NCBI RefSeq assembly: GCF_021442025.1
Contig: NZ_CP090446.1
Span: 3,038,001 to 3,102,000, forward strand
DNA from: Sphingobacterium sp. SRCM116780
GTDB taxonomy: Bacteria; Bacteroidota; Bacteroidia; Sphingobacteriales; Sphingobacteriaceae
DNA length: 64,000 bases
Reading direction: 5' to 3'
Shown: positions 44,021 to 53,323 of the stretch, one piece after another
How the letters are laid out: each line of letters begins with the position of its first letter
Numbering within the stretch: the stretch's first letter is position 1
Translations under genes and position numbers: made by a program
The notes under the pieces: model-generated
The model's input: only the letters and a program-made list of their open reading frames with translations
Database searches by the model: none
What the model was told of the DNA's origin: nothing

Positions 44021-44928
44021 TATTTCAAAGGTATAAAGTCAAATAATAAGACTAGTTGTGTAATAGGTAGATAAAAAAATGAGGTAAACATCACTTTTTT
44101 AGCCGAAGGAATATCCTGATTCTTAAATAGCAAAAAGCCATAATAAGTAAAGAACAATCCGCCAATTACAGAAACAGTTGTAAAGATCCATCCGCCAAAC
44201 CCAGAATACATAGGAAGAAACGCTGCAGGTATCATCAGTAATGCTGAAAGAAATACCATAAATGCAGATACTTTATCCCTTTTGGTTGTTGGCAACAGTC
44301 TAAAACCAGCCTGTTTATAATCATCATCAATGACCCAAGCTAAGGACCAGAAATGAGGAAATTGCCATAAAAACTGTATCGCGAATAAGATGAATGGAAT
44401 CATAATGATTGCACTCTCATTCGTTTGACTATAGGAAGCAAGATCATCTTGACTGAATGCTGCAAAATATCCAATCAAGGGAGGCAATGCTCCAGGAAAA
44501 GCTCCTACAAATACAGCTATTGGCGATTTTCTTTTTAGTGGCGTATACAAAAAAGCGTATAACAAGATAGAAAACACGGATAACAAACCGGCAACAAAAT
44601 TTAGACGTACTAAAACCAAAGTTCCTAGAATCCCCATAAATAAGCTGAGGATCAAAGCCTGACCTGTTGTCATTCTACCCGAAGGTAAAGGACGGTCTGC
44701 TGTACGTGTCATTAATTTGTCCAGATCCTTTTCAATGATTTCATTGAATCCATTTGCTGCCCCTGTCACTAAGAAACCTCCCAGCGTCAGCAACAACCAA
44801 TTGAACCATAAAATATCTCCACCTAACTGTTTGGCACCGATCAAAAAAGAGATGGATGCCGAAAAAACAACCGTTAATGTCAGTCTTAACTTAACTAATT
44901 TCTTGAAATCAGAAATAAATTCTTTCAT
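44020..44928 (-). CDS. ctaB: Protoheme IX farnesyltransferase (heme O synthase)
   Basis: 302 residues with about nine spans. The UbiA-type signatures are present: GAANGFNEIIEKDLDKLMTR holds the first Asp-rich motif (N-x-x-x-D-x-x-x-D) and WVIDDDYKQAGFRLLP the second. RTADRPLPSGRM and PGALPPLIGYFA are typical of the heme O branch. It adds a farnesyl group to heme b, giving heme O for CtaA. A region of 77 bases with a TTACTTTG box separates it from ctaA upstream, so an internal promoter is possible. Confidence 0.95.
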   Translation of the reverse strand: MKEFISDFKKLVKLRLTLTVVFSASISFLIGAKQLGGDILWFNWLLLTLGGFLVTGAANGFNEIIEKDLDKLMTRTADRPLPSGRMTTGQALILSLFMGILGTLVLVRLNFVAGLLSVFSILLYAFLYTPLKRKSPIAVFVGAFPGALPPLIGYFAAFSQDDLASYSQTNESAIIMIPFILFAIQFLWQFPHFWSLAWVIDDDYKQAGFRLLPTTKRDKVSAFMVFLSALLMIPAAFLPMYSGFGGWIFTTVSVIGGLFFTYYGFLLFKNQDIPSAKKVMFTSFFYLPITQLVLLFDFIPLK

Positions 44929-45005
44929 AGCGACAAATGTCCTCTTTTTAACTGCGTGTACAAAGTAAATCTAACTTACCATGTGCATTCATTTCATTCA
45001 TTCAA

Positions 45006-46049
45006 TTAACGTTTTGATTTCCCTAATAACAACATCAAATAATATTGGGTTCCGAATAAAAGACTACCAATCACTAAATGTGTTGTTTGTGCGAACGCAG
45101 GAATTGCAAATCTTGCCAAAATAATACCTGACAACATCTGACCCCCTATCAAAATCAGGAGTATAGTCGCAAATCTCGCTTGAGTTGTACAACCCCTAAA
45201 TTTTGAACGCACTAAAAAGAACAATACAATTACTAAAATCAAAGAACTATATGCTAGCCAACGATGTATTTCAAAATGTTGACCAATATTTTGTATAAAA
45301 TCTGCTCTCGGCATACCCGAAGTGGTTAATGCATCAACCATTTCGCGCACTTCCGTTCCGAAAATTACTTGCACCAACATCAACAATAAAGAGATGATAG
45401 CAAGGATTTTTAATCCTTTAGAATCACGATTGACTAGGATTGATTTATCTCGTAATGTTCTTGCCTTAAAATAGGTGTATATGGCGATCGCGACAATAAC
45501 TAAAGCCAATAACATATGCACCGTAATTACCCAAGGTGTTAGATTTGTTGAAACGACAATAGAACCTAACCAAGCTTGAAAAACAACAACAAATAAATTA
45601 ATCACAGACCAAACAAAGATTGATCTTTTGGATTTTATATAGGTAAAAGAATAGATTGCTGTAAACAATAAACAAAAACCTGCAACAACACCAACCAATC
45701 TGTTGGCATATTCGGTCCATGTCTTGGCAACATTAAACTCTTCATGAACAAGAATACTTTTATCATGACGAATTTTAGAAGCTAATTCACGGTAGCCAAA
45801 GAAATCAATCATCTTGGCAAATCGTTCATTCTTTTTAGCTCTACCTGCTATATAATGTTCTTCATAACCAACGGGTAATTGTGATACAGCTGTTGGGGGT
45901 ATGATCCGATTAAAGCATTTCGGCCAATCAGGACACCCCATTCCAGAACCTGTACTTCGTACAACCCCTCCAGCAACAATCACTAAAAACAACACAATAA
46001 TCGTGATGAAATTAGTTCTAACAAATCGCTTTTCAGCAGCTGGAAGCAT
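45006..46049 (-). CDS. ctaA: Heme A synthase (COX15/CtaA)
   Basis: 347 residues with about eight spans. It oxidises the C8 methyl of heme O to a formyl group. Family motifs: GVVRSTGSGMGCPDWPKCF near residue 27 (with a pair of Cys), EYANRLVGVVAGFCLL holding Glu and Arg/His pairing residues, VITVHMLLALVIVA with a heme-ligand His, and HFEIHRWLAYSSL and QTTHLVIGSLLFG in the second half. The start follows a strong 17-bp hairpin that separates it from ctaD. Confidence 0.94.
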   Translation of the reverse strand: MLPAAEKRFVRTNFITIIVLFLVIVAGGVVRSTGSGMGCPDWPKCFNRIIPPTAVSQLPVGYEEHYIAGRAKKNERFAKMIDFFGYRELASKIRHDKSILVHEEFNVAKTWTEYANRLVGVVAGFCLLFTAIYSFTYIKSKRSIFVWSVINLFVVVFQAWLGSIVVSTNLTPWVITVHMLLALVIVAIAIYTYFKARTLRDKSILVNRDSKGLKILAIISLLLMLVQVIFGTEVREMVDALTTSGMPRADFIQNIGQHFEIHRWLAYSSLILVIVLFFLVRSKFRGCTTQARFATILLILIGGQMLSGIILARFAIPAFAQTTHLVIGSLLFGTQYYLMLLLGKSKR

Positions 46050-46075
46050 ATCGTTTACCGTATTTTATTATGAAT

Positions 46076-46118
46076 GGTATCTAGCGTAAATCATTTCGCA
46101 CGATTTACGCTAGATACC
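46076..46118. repeat. 17-bp perfect hairpin between ctaD and ctaA
   Basis: GGTATCTAGCGTAAATC at 46076-46092 is exactly complementary to 46102-46118, with a 9-base loop. In the direction of transcription (leftward) no T-tract follows, so it may be an attenuator, an RNA-processing site or an mRNA 3'-end stabiliser within the operon. Confidence 0.8.
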
Positions 46119-46126
46119 TTGTTTAA

Positions 46127-47992
46127 TTATTTTTTATGCTGCGCATCCCATTCCGCTTGGATGCGTTCCGCTTCTTCGTTTCCTTCAAAATCATGAATGA
46201 AATTAGAACTCATGGTTTCAGAGAAAGGAACATTTTGAGGAATAAAATCCTGATCATGTCCTGGTTTACTATAGTCATATGGCCAACGGTGTACCGTAGG
46301 AATTTCTCCTGGCCAGTTTCCGTGGATATGTTCTACTGGAGTTGTCCACTCTAATGTATTTGAATTCCAAGGATTTTGAGGAGCTCTTTCTCCAAAAAAT
46401 ATCGAGTAAAAGAAATTGAATAAGAAAGCTACTTGACCTAAACCAGCAACGATTGCCGCCCAAGTAATCAACATATTAACCGATACCCATTTCTCCATGA
46501 AAGCAAACTGCGTAAATGCATAGTAACGACGAGGAACTCCATCAATACCCATAAAGTGCATTGGGAAGAATACCAAGTACGCGCCAATGAAAGTCAACCA
46601 GAAGTGTAAATAACCCAATTTTGTATTCATCATACGACCGAACATTTTTGGATACCAGTGGTAAACACCACACAACATACCAAAAATAGAAGCTGATCCC
46701 ATTACTAAGTGGAAGTGGGCAACAACGAAGTACGTATCATGTAAGTTAATATCTAAAGCAGCATTACCTAAGAATAATCCTGTAAGACCACCTGAAATAA
46801 AGAATGATACTAAACCAATCGCAAACATCATCGCTGGAGTGAAACGAATGTTACCTCTCCATAATGTAGCCATATAATTAAACGCTTTTACCGCCGAAGG
46901 AACTGCAATAATCAATGTTGTGATCATAAATACGCCTCCTAAGAAAGGATTCATACCTGTCACAAACATATGGTGACCCCATACGATAAAGGATAGAACA
47001 GTAATACCGATTAACGAGTAAACCATCGCATGGTAACCAAAGATTGGTTTACGAGAGTTTGTTGAGATTACTTCCGAAGTAAGACCCAACGCAGGCATCA
47101 CAACGATATATACCTCAGGGTGACCTAAGAACCAGAATAAATGTTGAAATAAAATTGGAGAACCACCTTCATTAGGTAAAATTTGACCTTGAACAACTAA
47201 ATCTGATAAGTAGAAAGAAGTACCGAATGAACGGTCAAAGATTAACAAAACAACAGCAGATACTAAAACAGGGAATGATAACATACCTACGATAGCCGTC
47301 AAGAAGAATGCCCAGATTGTTAAAGGCATTTTCCAAAGATCCATCCCTTTTGTACGCATATTCAAAATTGTACTCACGTAGTTAATACCACCGATCAATT
47401 GTGATGCAACAAATAATACCATACTCACTAACCATAAAGTCATACCTGTAGCAGAACCTGAGATTGCTGTAGGTACTGCAGATAAAGGAGGATAGATTGT
47501 CCAACCAGCAGAAGCAGGTCCACTTTCAACAAAGAAAGATGCAATCATGATCACAGAAGCGATGAAAAATAACCAGTAAGACATCATGTTCATCAAAGGT
47601 GACGCCATATCTCGGGCACCAATTTGATAAGGAATCAACAAATTACTAAAAGTACCGGATAGACCTGCTGTCAAAACAAAGAATACCATGATGGTACCGT
47701 GAATGGTTACCAAAGAAAGGAAGAAGTCTGGTGCGATACGACCACCTTCAGCCCATTTACCTAAGAATACTTCCAAAATAGGAAATTCTTTCTCCGGCCA
47801 AGCAAGTTGGATACGGAATAATATTGATAACATCATAGCAAATACTGCCATGAAAATACCTGTGATCAAGAATTGCTTAGCAATCATCTTGTGGTCACCA
47901 CTGAAGATATATTTCGTGATGAACGACTCTTGATGATGATGTCCATGCGAATCGTGATGCTCAGCGCTATGCGAAATAACTGTACTTGACAT
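46127..47992 (-). CDS. ctaD: Cytochrome c oxidase subunit I (caa3 type)
   Basis: 621 residues, twelve or more spans. The heme-copper core is complete: VTIHGTIMVFFVLTAG with the heme a His, FWFLGHPEVYIVVMPALG with the CuB His cross-linked to Tyr and the channel Glu, GHHMFVTGMNPFLG with two CuB histidines, and VVAHFHLVMGSASIFG with the two heme ligands. It reduces O2 to water and pumps protons. The Glu in HPEVY places it with the A-family. The N-terminus is His-rich (SAEHHDSHGHHHQ). Confidence 0.97.
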   Translation of the reverse strand: MSSTVISHSAEHHDSHGHHHQESFITKYIFSGDHKMIAKQFLITGIFMAVFAMMLSILFRIQLAWPEKEFPILEVFLGKWAEGGRIAPDFFLSLVTIHGTIMVFFVLTAGLSGTFSNLLIPYQIGARDMASPLMNMMSYWLFFIASVIMIASFFVESGPASAGWTIYPPLSAVPTAISGSATGMTLWLVSMVLFVASQLIGGINYVSTILNMRTKGMDLWKMPLTIWAFFLTAIVGMLSFPVLVSAVVLLIFDRSFGTSFYLSDLVVQGQILPNEGGSPILFQHLFWFLGHPEVYIVVMPALGLTSEVISTNSRKPIFGYHAMVYSLIGITVLSFIVWGHHMFVTGMNPFLGGVFMITTLIIAVPSAVKAFNYMATLWRGNIRFTPAMMFAIGLVSFFISGGLTGLFLGNAALDINLHDTYFVVAHFHLVMGSASIFGMLCGVYHWYPKMFGRMMNTKLGYLHFWLTFIGAYLVFFPMHFMGIDGVPRRYYAFTQFAFMEKWVSVNMLITWAAIVAGLGQVAFLFNFFYSIFFGERAPQNPWNSNTLEWTTPVEHIHGNWPGEIPTVHRWPYDYSKPGHDQDFIPQNVPFSETMSSNFIHDFEGNEEAERIQAEWDAQHKK

Positions 47993-48020
47993 ATTCGTTT
48001 TTAAAATTCAATTATTCAAA

Positions 48021-49358
48021 TTAATTTAAAGAAGCAGTAACGTTTACGCTATCTTTTACTTTTGGAGTTGGCGTAGTTTGACCAGCAAACTCTTTTTGTA
48101 AGTCCTCAGTAAAATATTTATTCTGAGTCGCTAACCATGCTTTGTATTCAGCTTCAGTAACAACTACCACTTTTTTCTGCATGTTATAGTGTCCTTGACC
48201 ACAGATCTTATTACATAACATAACATAATCATATTTGTAGTCATTCATACGCTCACGCATTTCTTCAGTTGTCACCGTTGGTGTAAACTGAAAGTAATTG
48301 GTCATACCTGGTACTGCGTTGATTTGAACACGGAAATCAGGAATGAAGAATGAGTGAATAATATCTTTCGATACAATACGGAAACGAACGGATTTATTAA
48401 CCGGAATCACAATATCAGCACCTTGGATATCATCCCAAGAATTTTTATCATTAAAATCGATACCATATGAGTTCGTCGGTGTCGTCATTTTGTAATTACG
48501 CTTACCAATTACACCATCTGCACCAGCATAACGAACTTGCCATTGGAATTGCTCACCAAGGACTTCGATCTGAATAGCAGATTTCTGTAAATCTTCAGGA
48601 ACATTGGTAATTGCTCTCCATGTAAAGAAACCAAATAATACCAATACCGTTAGCACAATAGCTGGAACAATCGTCCAGATTTTTTCAATCGTGTTGTTAT
48701 GTGGCAAATAGTAGGCTTTACCATTTTTACGCATTCTATAAATAAACGTGAACGTCAATAATAAAATGTGTGTAATGACCAATACAAAAGTTGTGATAAC
48801 CGTTGTAATGACAAACATGGTATCCATCTTAGCACCATGTTCGGTAACAGCGTCTCTCCAAGACATGCTACCGTAGTGATCAAATGAATAATAAACACCT
48901 CCTAAGAAAACGAATAGGAAAATGAATAATAAAGTTGCTTGAAAAGTATTTGATGTTAACGGATTATGTTTTCTATTCATCTTGTTTGTTAACTCATAGA
49001 TGGAGATAACCTTACCAATAACAGCAACTACTGTACAGATAACTAAGAATAATAAAACATAATAAATGAAGTTTTTATAGACTTGAGGGTCTATTGTTTT
49101 TACTTCTTCTACTTTCGCCGCGTCAACTTTTGCAGTAGACGTCCCTGCCGAAGCTGCTACACTTGCTGGAGCAGCTGCAGCCGAATCAACAACTTTTGCT
49201 GTATCCGCTGTTGCTTTTACGGCAACAGCTGTTGTAGCTTTAGCTGTGTCTACCACAACAGTATCTTGACTTGCGAAAGATGGGACTGCAAAAAACAATC
49301 CGATTGCAAGTACAAAACCCGAGATGGATTTGAATCTATTATTTAATTTAAAGCTCAT
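48021..49358 (-). CDS. ctaC: Cytochrome c oxidase subunit II
   Basis: 445 residues, longer than usual. After a signal peptide comes an Ala/Val/Lys/Thr-rich segment (about 30-90), then four hydrophobic segments rather than two, and the CuA cupredoxin domain. The CuA site is complete: HSFFIPDFRVQ, then CNKICGQGHYNM with C-x-x-x-C-x-x-x-H-x-x-M. No CxxCH heme motif is present at the C-terminus, so electrons must come from a separate cytochrome, probably ActE. Gene order places it directly after the act genes. Confidence 0.95.
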   Translation of the reverse strand: MSFKLNNRFKSISGFVLAIGLFFAVPSFASQDTVVVDTAKATTAVAVKATADTAKVVDSAAAAPASVAASAGTSTAKVDAAKVEEVKTIDPQVYKNFIYYVLLFLVICTVVAVIGKVISIYELTNKMNRKHNPLTSNTFQATLLFIFLFVFLGGVYYSFDHYGSMSWRDAVTEHGAKMDTMFVITTVITTFVLVITHILLLTFTFIYRMRKNGKAYYLPHNNTIEKIWTIVPAIVLTVLVLFGFFTWRAITNVPEDLQKSAIQIEVLGEQFQWQVRYAGADGVIGKRNYKMTTPTNSYGIDFNDKNSWDDIQGADIVIPVNKSVRFRIVSKDIIHSFFIPDFRVQINAVPGMTNYFQFTPTVTTEEMRERMNDYKYDYVMLCNKICGQGHYNMQKKVVVVTEAEYKAWLATQNKYFTEDLQKEFAGQTTPTPKVKDSVNVTASLN

Positions 49359-49399
49359 TTTTTTATAACGATTTTACGTAATAACCCTTTAAAGTGAAA

Positions 49400-50635
49400 C
49401 TATATTTGGTGATGTAAACTTTCATCCAAGAACGGATGGTTCTTAGCTACTAAATTCTGTTTACTTAATTTATTCAGCACTAAGAATGTAAATAAACCAA
49501 TGAAACCAATTGTTGTTCCAATTTCAACGATCCCAAATCCACGGTGTGTCTCCACTGTACCTGGCATAATCATGATGTAGTAATCCAACCAGTGACCTGC
49601 TAACAATAAGATAGAAACGAATAACATCGCATTCTGCTTACGTTTTGCATCACGGTCTACCAATAACAATAAAGGAGCTACGAAATTAATAATAATACTC
49701 AACCAAAACCATGGTTTGTATTCAGGCTCCCAACGTTTGTAGAAGTATACTGTTTCCTCAGGCATGTTTGCATACCAGATTAATACAAACTGTGCAAACC
49801 AAACATAAGTCCAGAAGATTGAGAAACCGAATATTAATTTACCCAAGTCATGTAAATGATTTTCATTTACCCAATTCATATATCCAGCTTTCTTCAATAC
49901 GATTAAAATAACAGTAATCGCACAAAGTCCACTTACCCACATGGCAGCAAAATTATACCAACCAAACATCGTAGAGAACCAGTGTGCCTCTAATGACATG
50001 ATCGTATCAAATGACCAAATAGGTGTCGTGAAACCAAATATAACTAAGAATATAGCCGATAATTTAAAGCTCTTTTTGTAAGAATTCAAACCACCTTCTA
50101 AGTCCTCTTTATAAGATAATTTAGCAAGGATAACAGCAAAAATACTGTATAGTCCCATAAAAATTACCTGGCGAGTTAAAAAGCCTGAAAAATTTAAATA
50201 CCATGATTTACCGGCAATGATGCTATCATAATTAGCGCTTTTCGGATCCGTAAGACCCTCTGCGTGCCAGTGGTGGTATAGATTGTGAGTGCTTAATCCT
50301 AATCCGACAATCACTAGTAAAATGATTGCAGCAATAGGCAAAATACCTGCCATTGCCTGCGGTATACGAACGATACCAGCTGACCAAGCAGATTGTGTTA
50401 CATATTGTAAGGCTACGAAAAATGCTCCGGCAGCACATACACATGTAAAATAATAACCCATCAATAATAAGTTAGCATAAGTACGCTCTACAAGAATATG
50501 ATCGCCCATAAGCATTCCGTAGGCTACTGCAGCTATACCAACAACGATTGCGATAATACTGAATGTTTTTGCTTTACCAGCAAACTCGTATCGCTCGTTG
50601 AAATTATAATCGTGATGATGATTGTGAGTTCCCAT
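49400..50635 (-). CDS. actF: Alternative complex III subunit ActF (NrfD/PsrC-like)
   Basis: 411 residues with about ten spans. In alternative complex III ActF mirrors ActC as a quinol-binding membrane subunit. Features include a His-rich start (THNHHHDYNFNERYEF), FFTCVCAAGAFFVAL-like TM text, VIFGFTTPIWSFDTIMSLE, WLDYYIMIMPGTVETHRGFG and GLFTFLVLNKLSKQN. The complex oxidises menaquinol and passes electrons to the oxidase. Confidence 0.92.
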   Translation of the reverse strand: MGTHNHHHDYNFNERYEFAGKAKTFSIIAIVVGIAAVAYGMLMGDHILVERTYANLLLMGYYFTCVCAAGAFFVALQYVTQSAWSAGIVRIPQAMAGILPIAAIILLVIVGLGLSTHNLYHHWHAEGLTDPKSANYDSIIAGKSWYLNFSGFLTRQVIFMGLYSIFAVILAKLSYKEDLEGGLNSYKKSFKLSAIFLVIFGFTTPIWSFDTIMSLEAHWFSTMFGWYNFAAMWVSGLCAITVILIVLKKAGYMNWVNENHLHDLGKLIFGFSIFWTYVWFAQFVLIWYANMPEETVYFYKRWEPEYKPWFWLSIIINFVAPLLLLVDRDAKRKQNAMLFVSILLLAGHWLDYYIMIMPGTVETHRGFGIVEIGTTIGFIGLFTFLVLNKLSKQNLVAKNHPFLDESLHHQI

Positions 50636-50654
50636 TTATTTATCTGATGTTAGA

Positions 50655-51284
50655 TTATTTCTTTTGTAATTCATGAACGTACATAACCACTTCCCAACGT
50701 TCTTCAGGAGACAATTGAGATGCATGTGATCCCATTGAGTTGTGACCGTAATAGATCGTATGGTAAATTTTACCATCTGTAAGATCAGCCATCAAACCAC
50801 CTCTTGAAGAATTTACTGCATCCGTTCTATGATAAGAAGGTGGATTAGGGAAGTTCTCCAACTTACGAGTACCTCTTGAATCTGTAATCTCACGATCTTT
50901 TGTAATAGAACCATCACCTTTTCCTTCTGGTCCATGACATACCGCACAATAGGTCGTAAACAAAGCTTGACCTTTTTCTAGGTTTGCTTGTGTATGCTCC
51001 AAAGGACTAGTTACTTCACGTCCTGCACGTTCATAATCTTCTAAAGTATTGGCATACTCAAATCTTGTAAACCCAATCGGATCTGTTCCTTTTGGAGGTG
51101 TTTGAGCAGTCTGTTTATTTTTAAAATTCTCGTTTGGTTGATCCGGGTTGAATGCAATCGGATCGTACATGTTACGAGAAAACTCAAAACCTGTACTACG
51201 AGTAGTCTTGTCACCACAAGAAGAAACGACTGCTGTCAACGATAACGCTGCACATACTGTAACGAGTAAATTCTTCTTATTCAT
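50655..51284 (-). CDS. actE: Alternative complex III subunit ActE (monoheme cytochrome c lipoprotein)
   Basis: 209 residues from the ATG at 51284. A lipoprotein signal (TAVVSSCGDK) is followed by a cytochrome c domain with one heme motif, CAVCHGPEGKGDG, and a Met ligand candidate in HNSMGSHASQLSPEERWEVV. ActE hands electrons from complex III to the oxidase CuA site. The start overlaps the end of actD by 8 bases. Confidence 0.93.
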   Translation of the reverse strand: MNKKNLLVTVCAALSLTAVVSSCGDKTTRSTGFEFSRNMYDPIAFNPDQPNENFKNKQTAQTPPKGTDPIGFTRFEYANTLEDYERAGREVTSPLEHTQANLEKGQALFTTYCAVCHGPEGKGDGSITKDREITDSRGTRKLENFPNPPSYHRTDAVNSSRGGLMADLTDGKIYHTIYYGHNSMGSHASQLSPEERWEVVMYVHELQKK

Positions 51285-51813
51285 AACTAACATATTTTCT
51301 ATCATTGTACTTAACTTCTACAGCACCTGCTTCTTTCAATAAAGAATCAATCAAAGCGTGGTCTGCGTTTTCCTGCGCATCTATAGCGATGATGAAACGA
51401 TCATCTGTAGCTCTCAAATCCATTACTCGAGGAGTACGTCCTGGGAATAAGTGATTGCGATAAAAGAAAGTCGCCACCATACCCAATGCACAGATTAAAA
51501 TCGTTACCTCGAATGTTACGGGAACAAAGTTCGGAATAGCAAATGATGGTTTACCGCCGATGTTCATCGGCCAGTCATGCACCATTGTGTAATACAATAA
51601 ACTAAATCCCAATGTTGTTCCTAATGCTCCAAAGCAAAATGCTGCAATAGGCAAACGCGAAGGTTTAACGCCCAATTTAGCTTCAATACCGTGAATTGGC
51701 ATTGGAGTAAAGCAATCATAGATGCTTACATTATTTTTCTGTAATTTGTCGATCCCATGCATCATTTCATCTGGATCAGCAAAACTACCTAATATATATT
51801 TTGTATTGCCCAT
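51277..51813 (-). CDS. actD: Alternative complex III subunit ActD (DUF3341)
   Basis: 178 residues with two spans (LPIAAFCFGALGTTLGFSLL and PVTFEVTILICALGMVATFF) and a soluble N-terminal ferredoxin-like part. The DUF3341 reading is typical: YILGSFADPDEMMHGIDKLQ, YDCFTPMPIHGIE, LFPGRTPRVMDLRATDDRF. It has no cofactor and is thought to stabilise the complex. Confidence 0.92.
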   Translation of the reverse strand: MGNTKYILGSFADPDEMMHGIDKLQKNNVSIYDCFTPMPIHGIEAKLGVKPSRLPIAAFCFGALGTTLGFSLLYYTMVHDWPMNIGGKPSFAIPNFVPVTFEVTILICALGMVATFFYRNHLFPGRTPRVMDLRATDDRFIIAIDAQENADHALIDSLLKEAGAVEVKYNDRKYVSYE

Positions 51814-51818
51814 TGCTA

Positions 51819-53294
51819 TTATTTTAACTCTCTAATTTCTTCTTCTGTTATCGAATCATATTTACCCAAAGAATCTCTAAAGTATTCCACTTGTTCAGCT
51901 GGGAATGCACCTTCTTTAACCAATTTCGTTTTCTGTTGTAAACTTGAGCTTTTCAACAACAACTTCACTTCGGCAATAGCGATACCCGGTAAGAAACGTA
52001 AGAACAATAAGAATAACGTAAAGAATAATCCGATAGATCCTACAAAGATACCCACGTCAGTCCATGTTGGGTAGAACATTGCCCAAGATGATGGTAAATA
52101 ATCACGGTGTAATGACGTCACGATAATTACGAAACGCTCAAACCACATCCCGATGTTTACCACGATCGATAATATCCATGAAATAGGAATACTTGTACGG
52201 ATTTTCTTAAACCAGAATAATTGTGGTGAAATTACGTTACACGTCATCATCGACCAGTAAGCCCAAGCGTAAGGACCGAACATACGGTTCTCAAAAGCGT
52301 ACATCTCGTATTCTGATTGTGAATACATGGCGATAAATAACTCTGTTAAGTATGCAATACCAACAATAGAACCTGTCGTCATAATGATTTTATTCATCGA
52401 TTCGATGTGGAACATGGTGATATAGTCCTCAAAATTCATCACTTTACGTACGATCAACAATAACGTTTGCACCATCGCAAAACCAGAGAAGATCGCACCT
52501 GCAACGAAATATGGAGGGAAGATTGTCGTATGCCATCCTGGAATAACAGACGTTGCAAAGTCAAAAGATACAATCGTGTGTACCGAAAGTACCAATGGTG
52601 TTGAGATACCTGCCAAAATTAATGACACAATCTCAAAACGTTGCCACGTTTTTACCGATCCATTCCAACCGAATGAAAGAACCGAGTATATTTTTTGTTT
52701 AAGACCAACAGCACGGTCACGTATTGTTGCAATATCAGGCAACAAACCACAGTACCAGAATACTAAGGAAACTGTAAAGTAAGTCGAGATCGCAAAGGCA
52801 TCCCATACTAATGGTGAGTTAAAGTTAACCCATAAAGATCCGAATTGATTCGGTAGTGGGAAAATCCAGTACGCTAACCAAGGACGACCCATGTGGGCAA
52901 CAACATACGTTGCAGCACAGATAACGGCGAAGATCGTCATCGCCTCTGCAGAACGGTTGATAGAATTACGCCAGTTTTGACGGAAAATTAATAATACGGC
53001 TGAAATCAATGTACCTGCGTGACCGATACCTACCCACCATACAAAGTCGGTGATATCCCAAGCCCAGCCTACTGTTTTATTCAGACCCCAAGCGCCGATA
53101 CCTGTCCAAAAGGTATAACTAACGCTGACTACCCATAATAAAGCACCCAAAACGGCTACAGTGAATCCGATCCACCATGCTTTATTCGGTTTATTTTCAA
53201 CCGGTAGTAAGATATCATCCGTAATTTTTGCATACGTGATGTTCTTACCGGTCATTAATGGTTCTCTTAATATTGATTCGTTATGCGATGACAT
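51819..53294 (-). CDS. actC: Alternative complex III subunit ActC (NrfD-like quinol subunit)
   Basis: 491 residues with about ten spans. The NrfD family text includes WWVGIGHAGTLISAVLLIFR, FRQNWRNSINRSAEAMT, VAHMGRPWLAYWIFPLPN, LVLSVHTIVSFDFATSVIPG and HTTIFPPYFVAGAIFSGFAM. It forms the main quinol-oxidising pocket of the complex. The C-terminal tail is soluble. Confidence 0.94.
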   Translation of the reverse strand: MSSHNESILREPLMTGKNITYAKITDDILLPVENKPNKAWWIGFTVAVLGALLWVVSVSYTFWTGIGAWGLNKTVGWAWDITDFVWWVGIGHAGTLISAVLLIFRQNWRNSINRSAEAMTIFAVICAATYVVAHMGRPWLAYWIFPLPNQFGSLWVNFNSPLVWDAFAISTYFTVSLVFWYCGLLPDIATIRDRAVGLKQKIYSVLSFGWNGSVKTWQRFEIVSLILAGISTPLVLSVHTIVSFDFATSVIPGWHTTIFPPYFVAGAIFSGFAMVQTLLLIVRKVMNFEDYITMFHIESMNKIIMTTGSIVGIAYLTELFIAMYSQSEYEMYAFENRMFGPYAWAYWSMMTCNVISPQLFWFKKIRTSIPISWILSIVVNIGMWFERFVIIVTSLHRDYLPSSWAMFYPTWTDVGIFVGSIGLFFTLFLLFLRFLPGIAIAEVKLLLKSSSLQQKTKLVKEGAFPAEQVEYFRDSLGKYDSITEEEIRELK

Positions 53295-53323
53295 AGTATT
53301 TTTATTTCAAATAATGAACAAGA

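Noticed and set aside
49083..49346. Cys- and Tyr-rich plus-strand ORF
   Set aside because: It is antisense to the Ala/Val-rich N-terminal region of ctaC. The unusual composition is a mirror of GCT/GTT codons.
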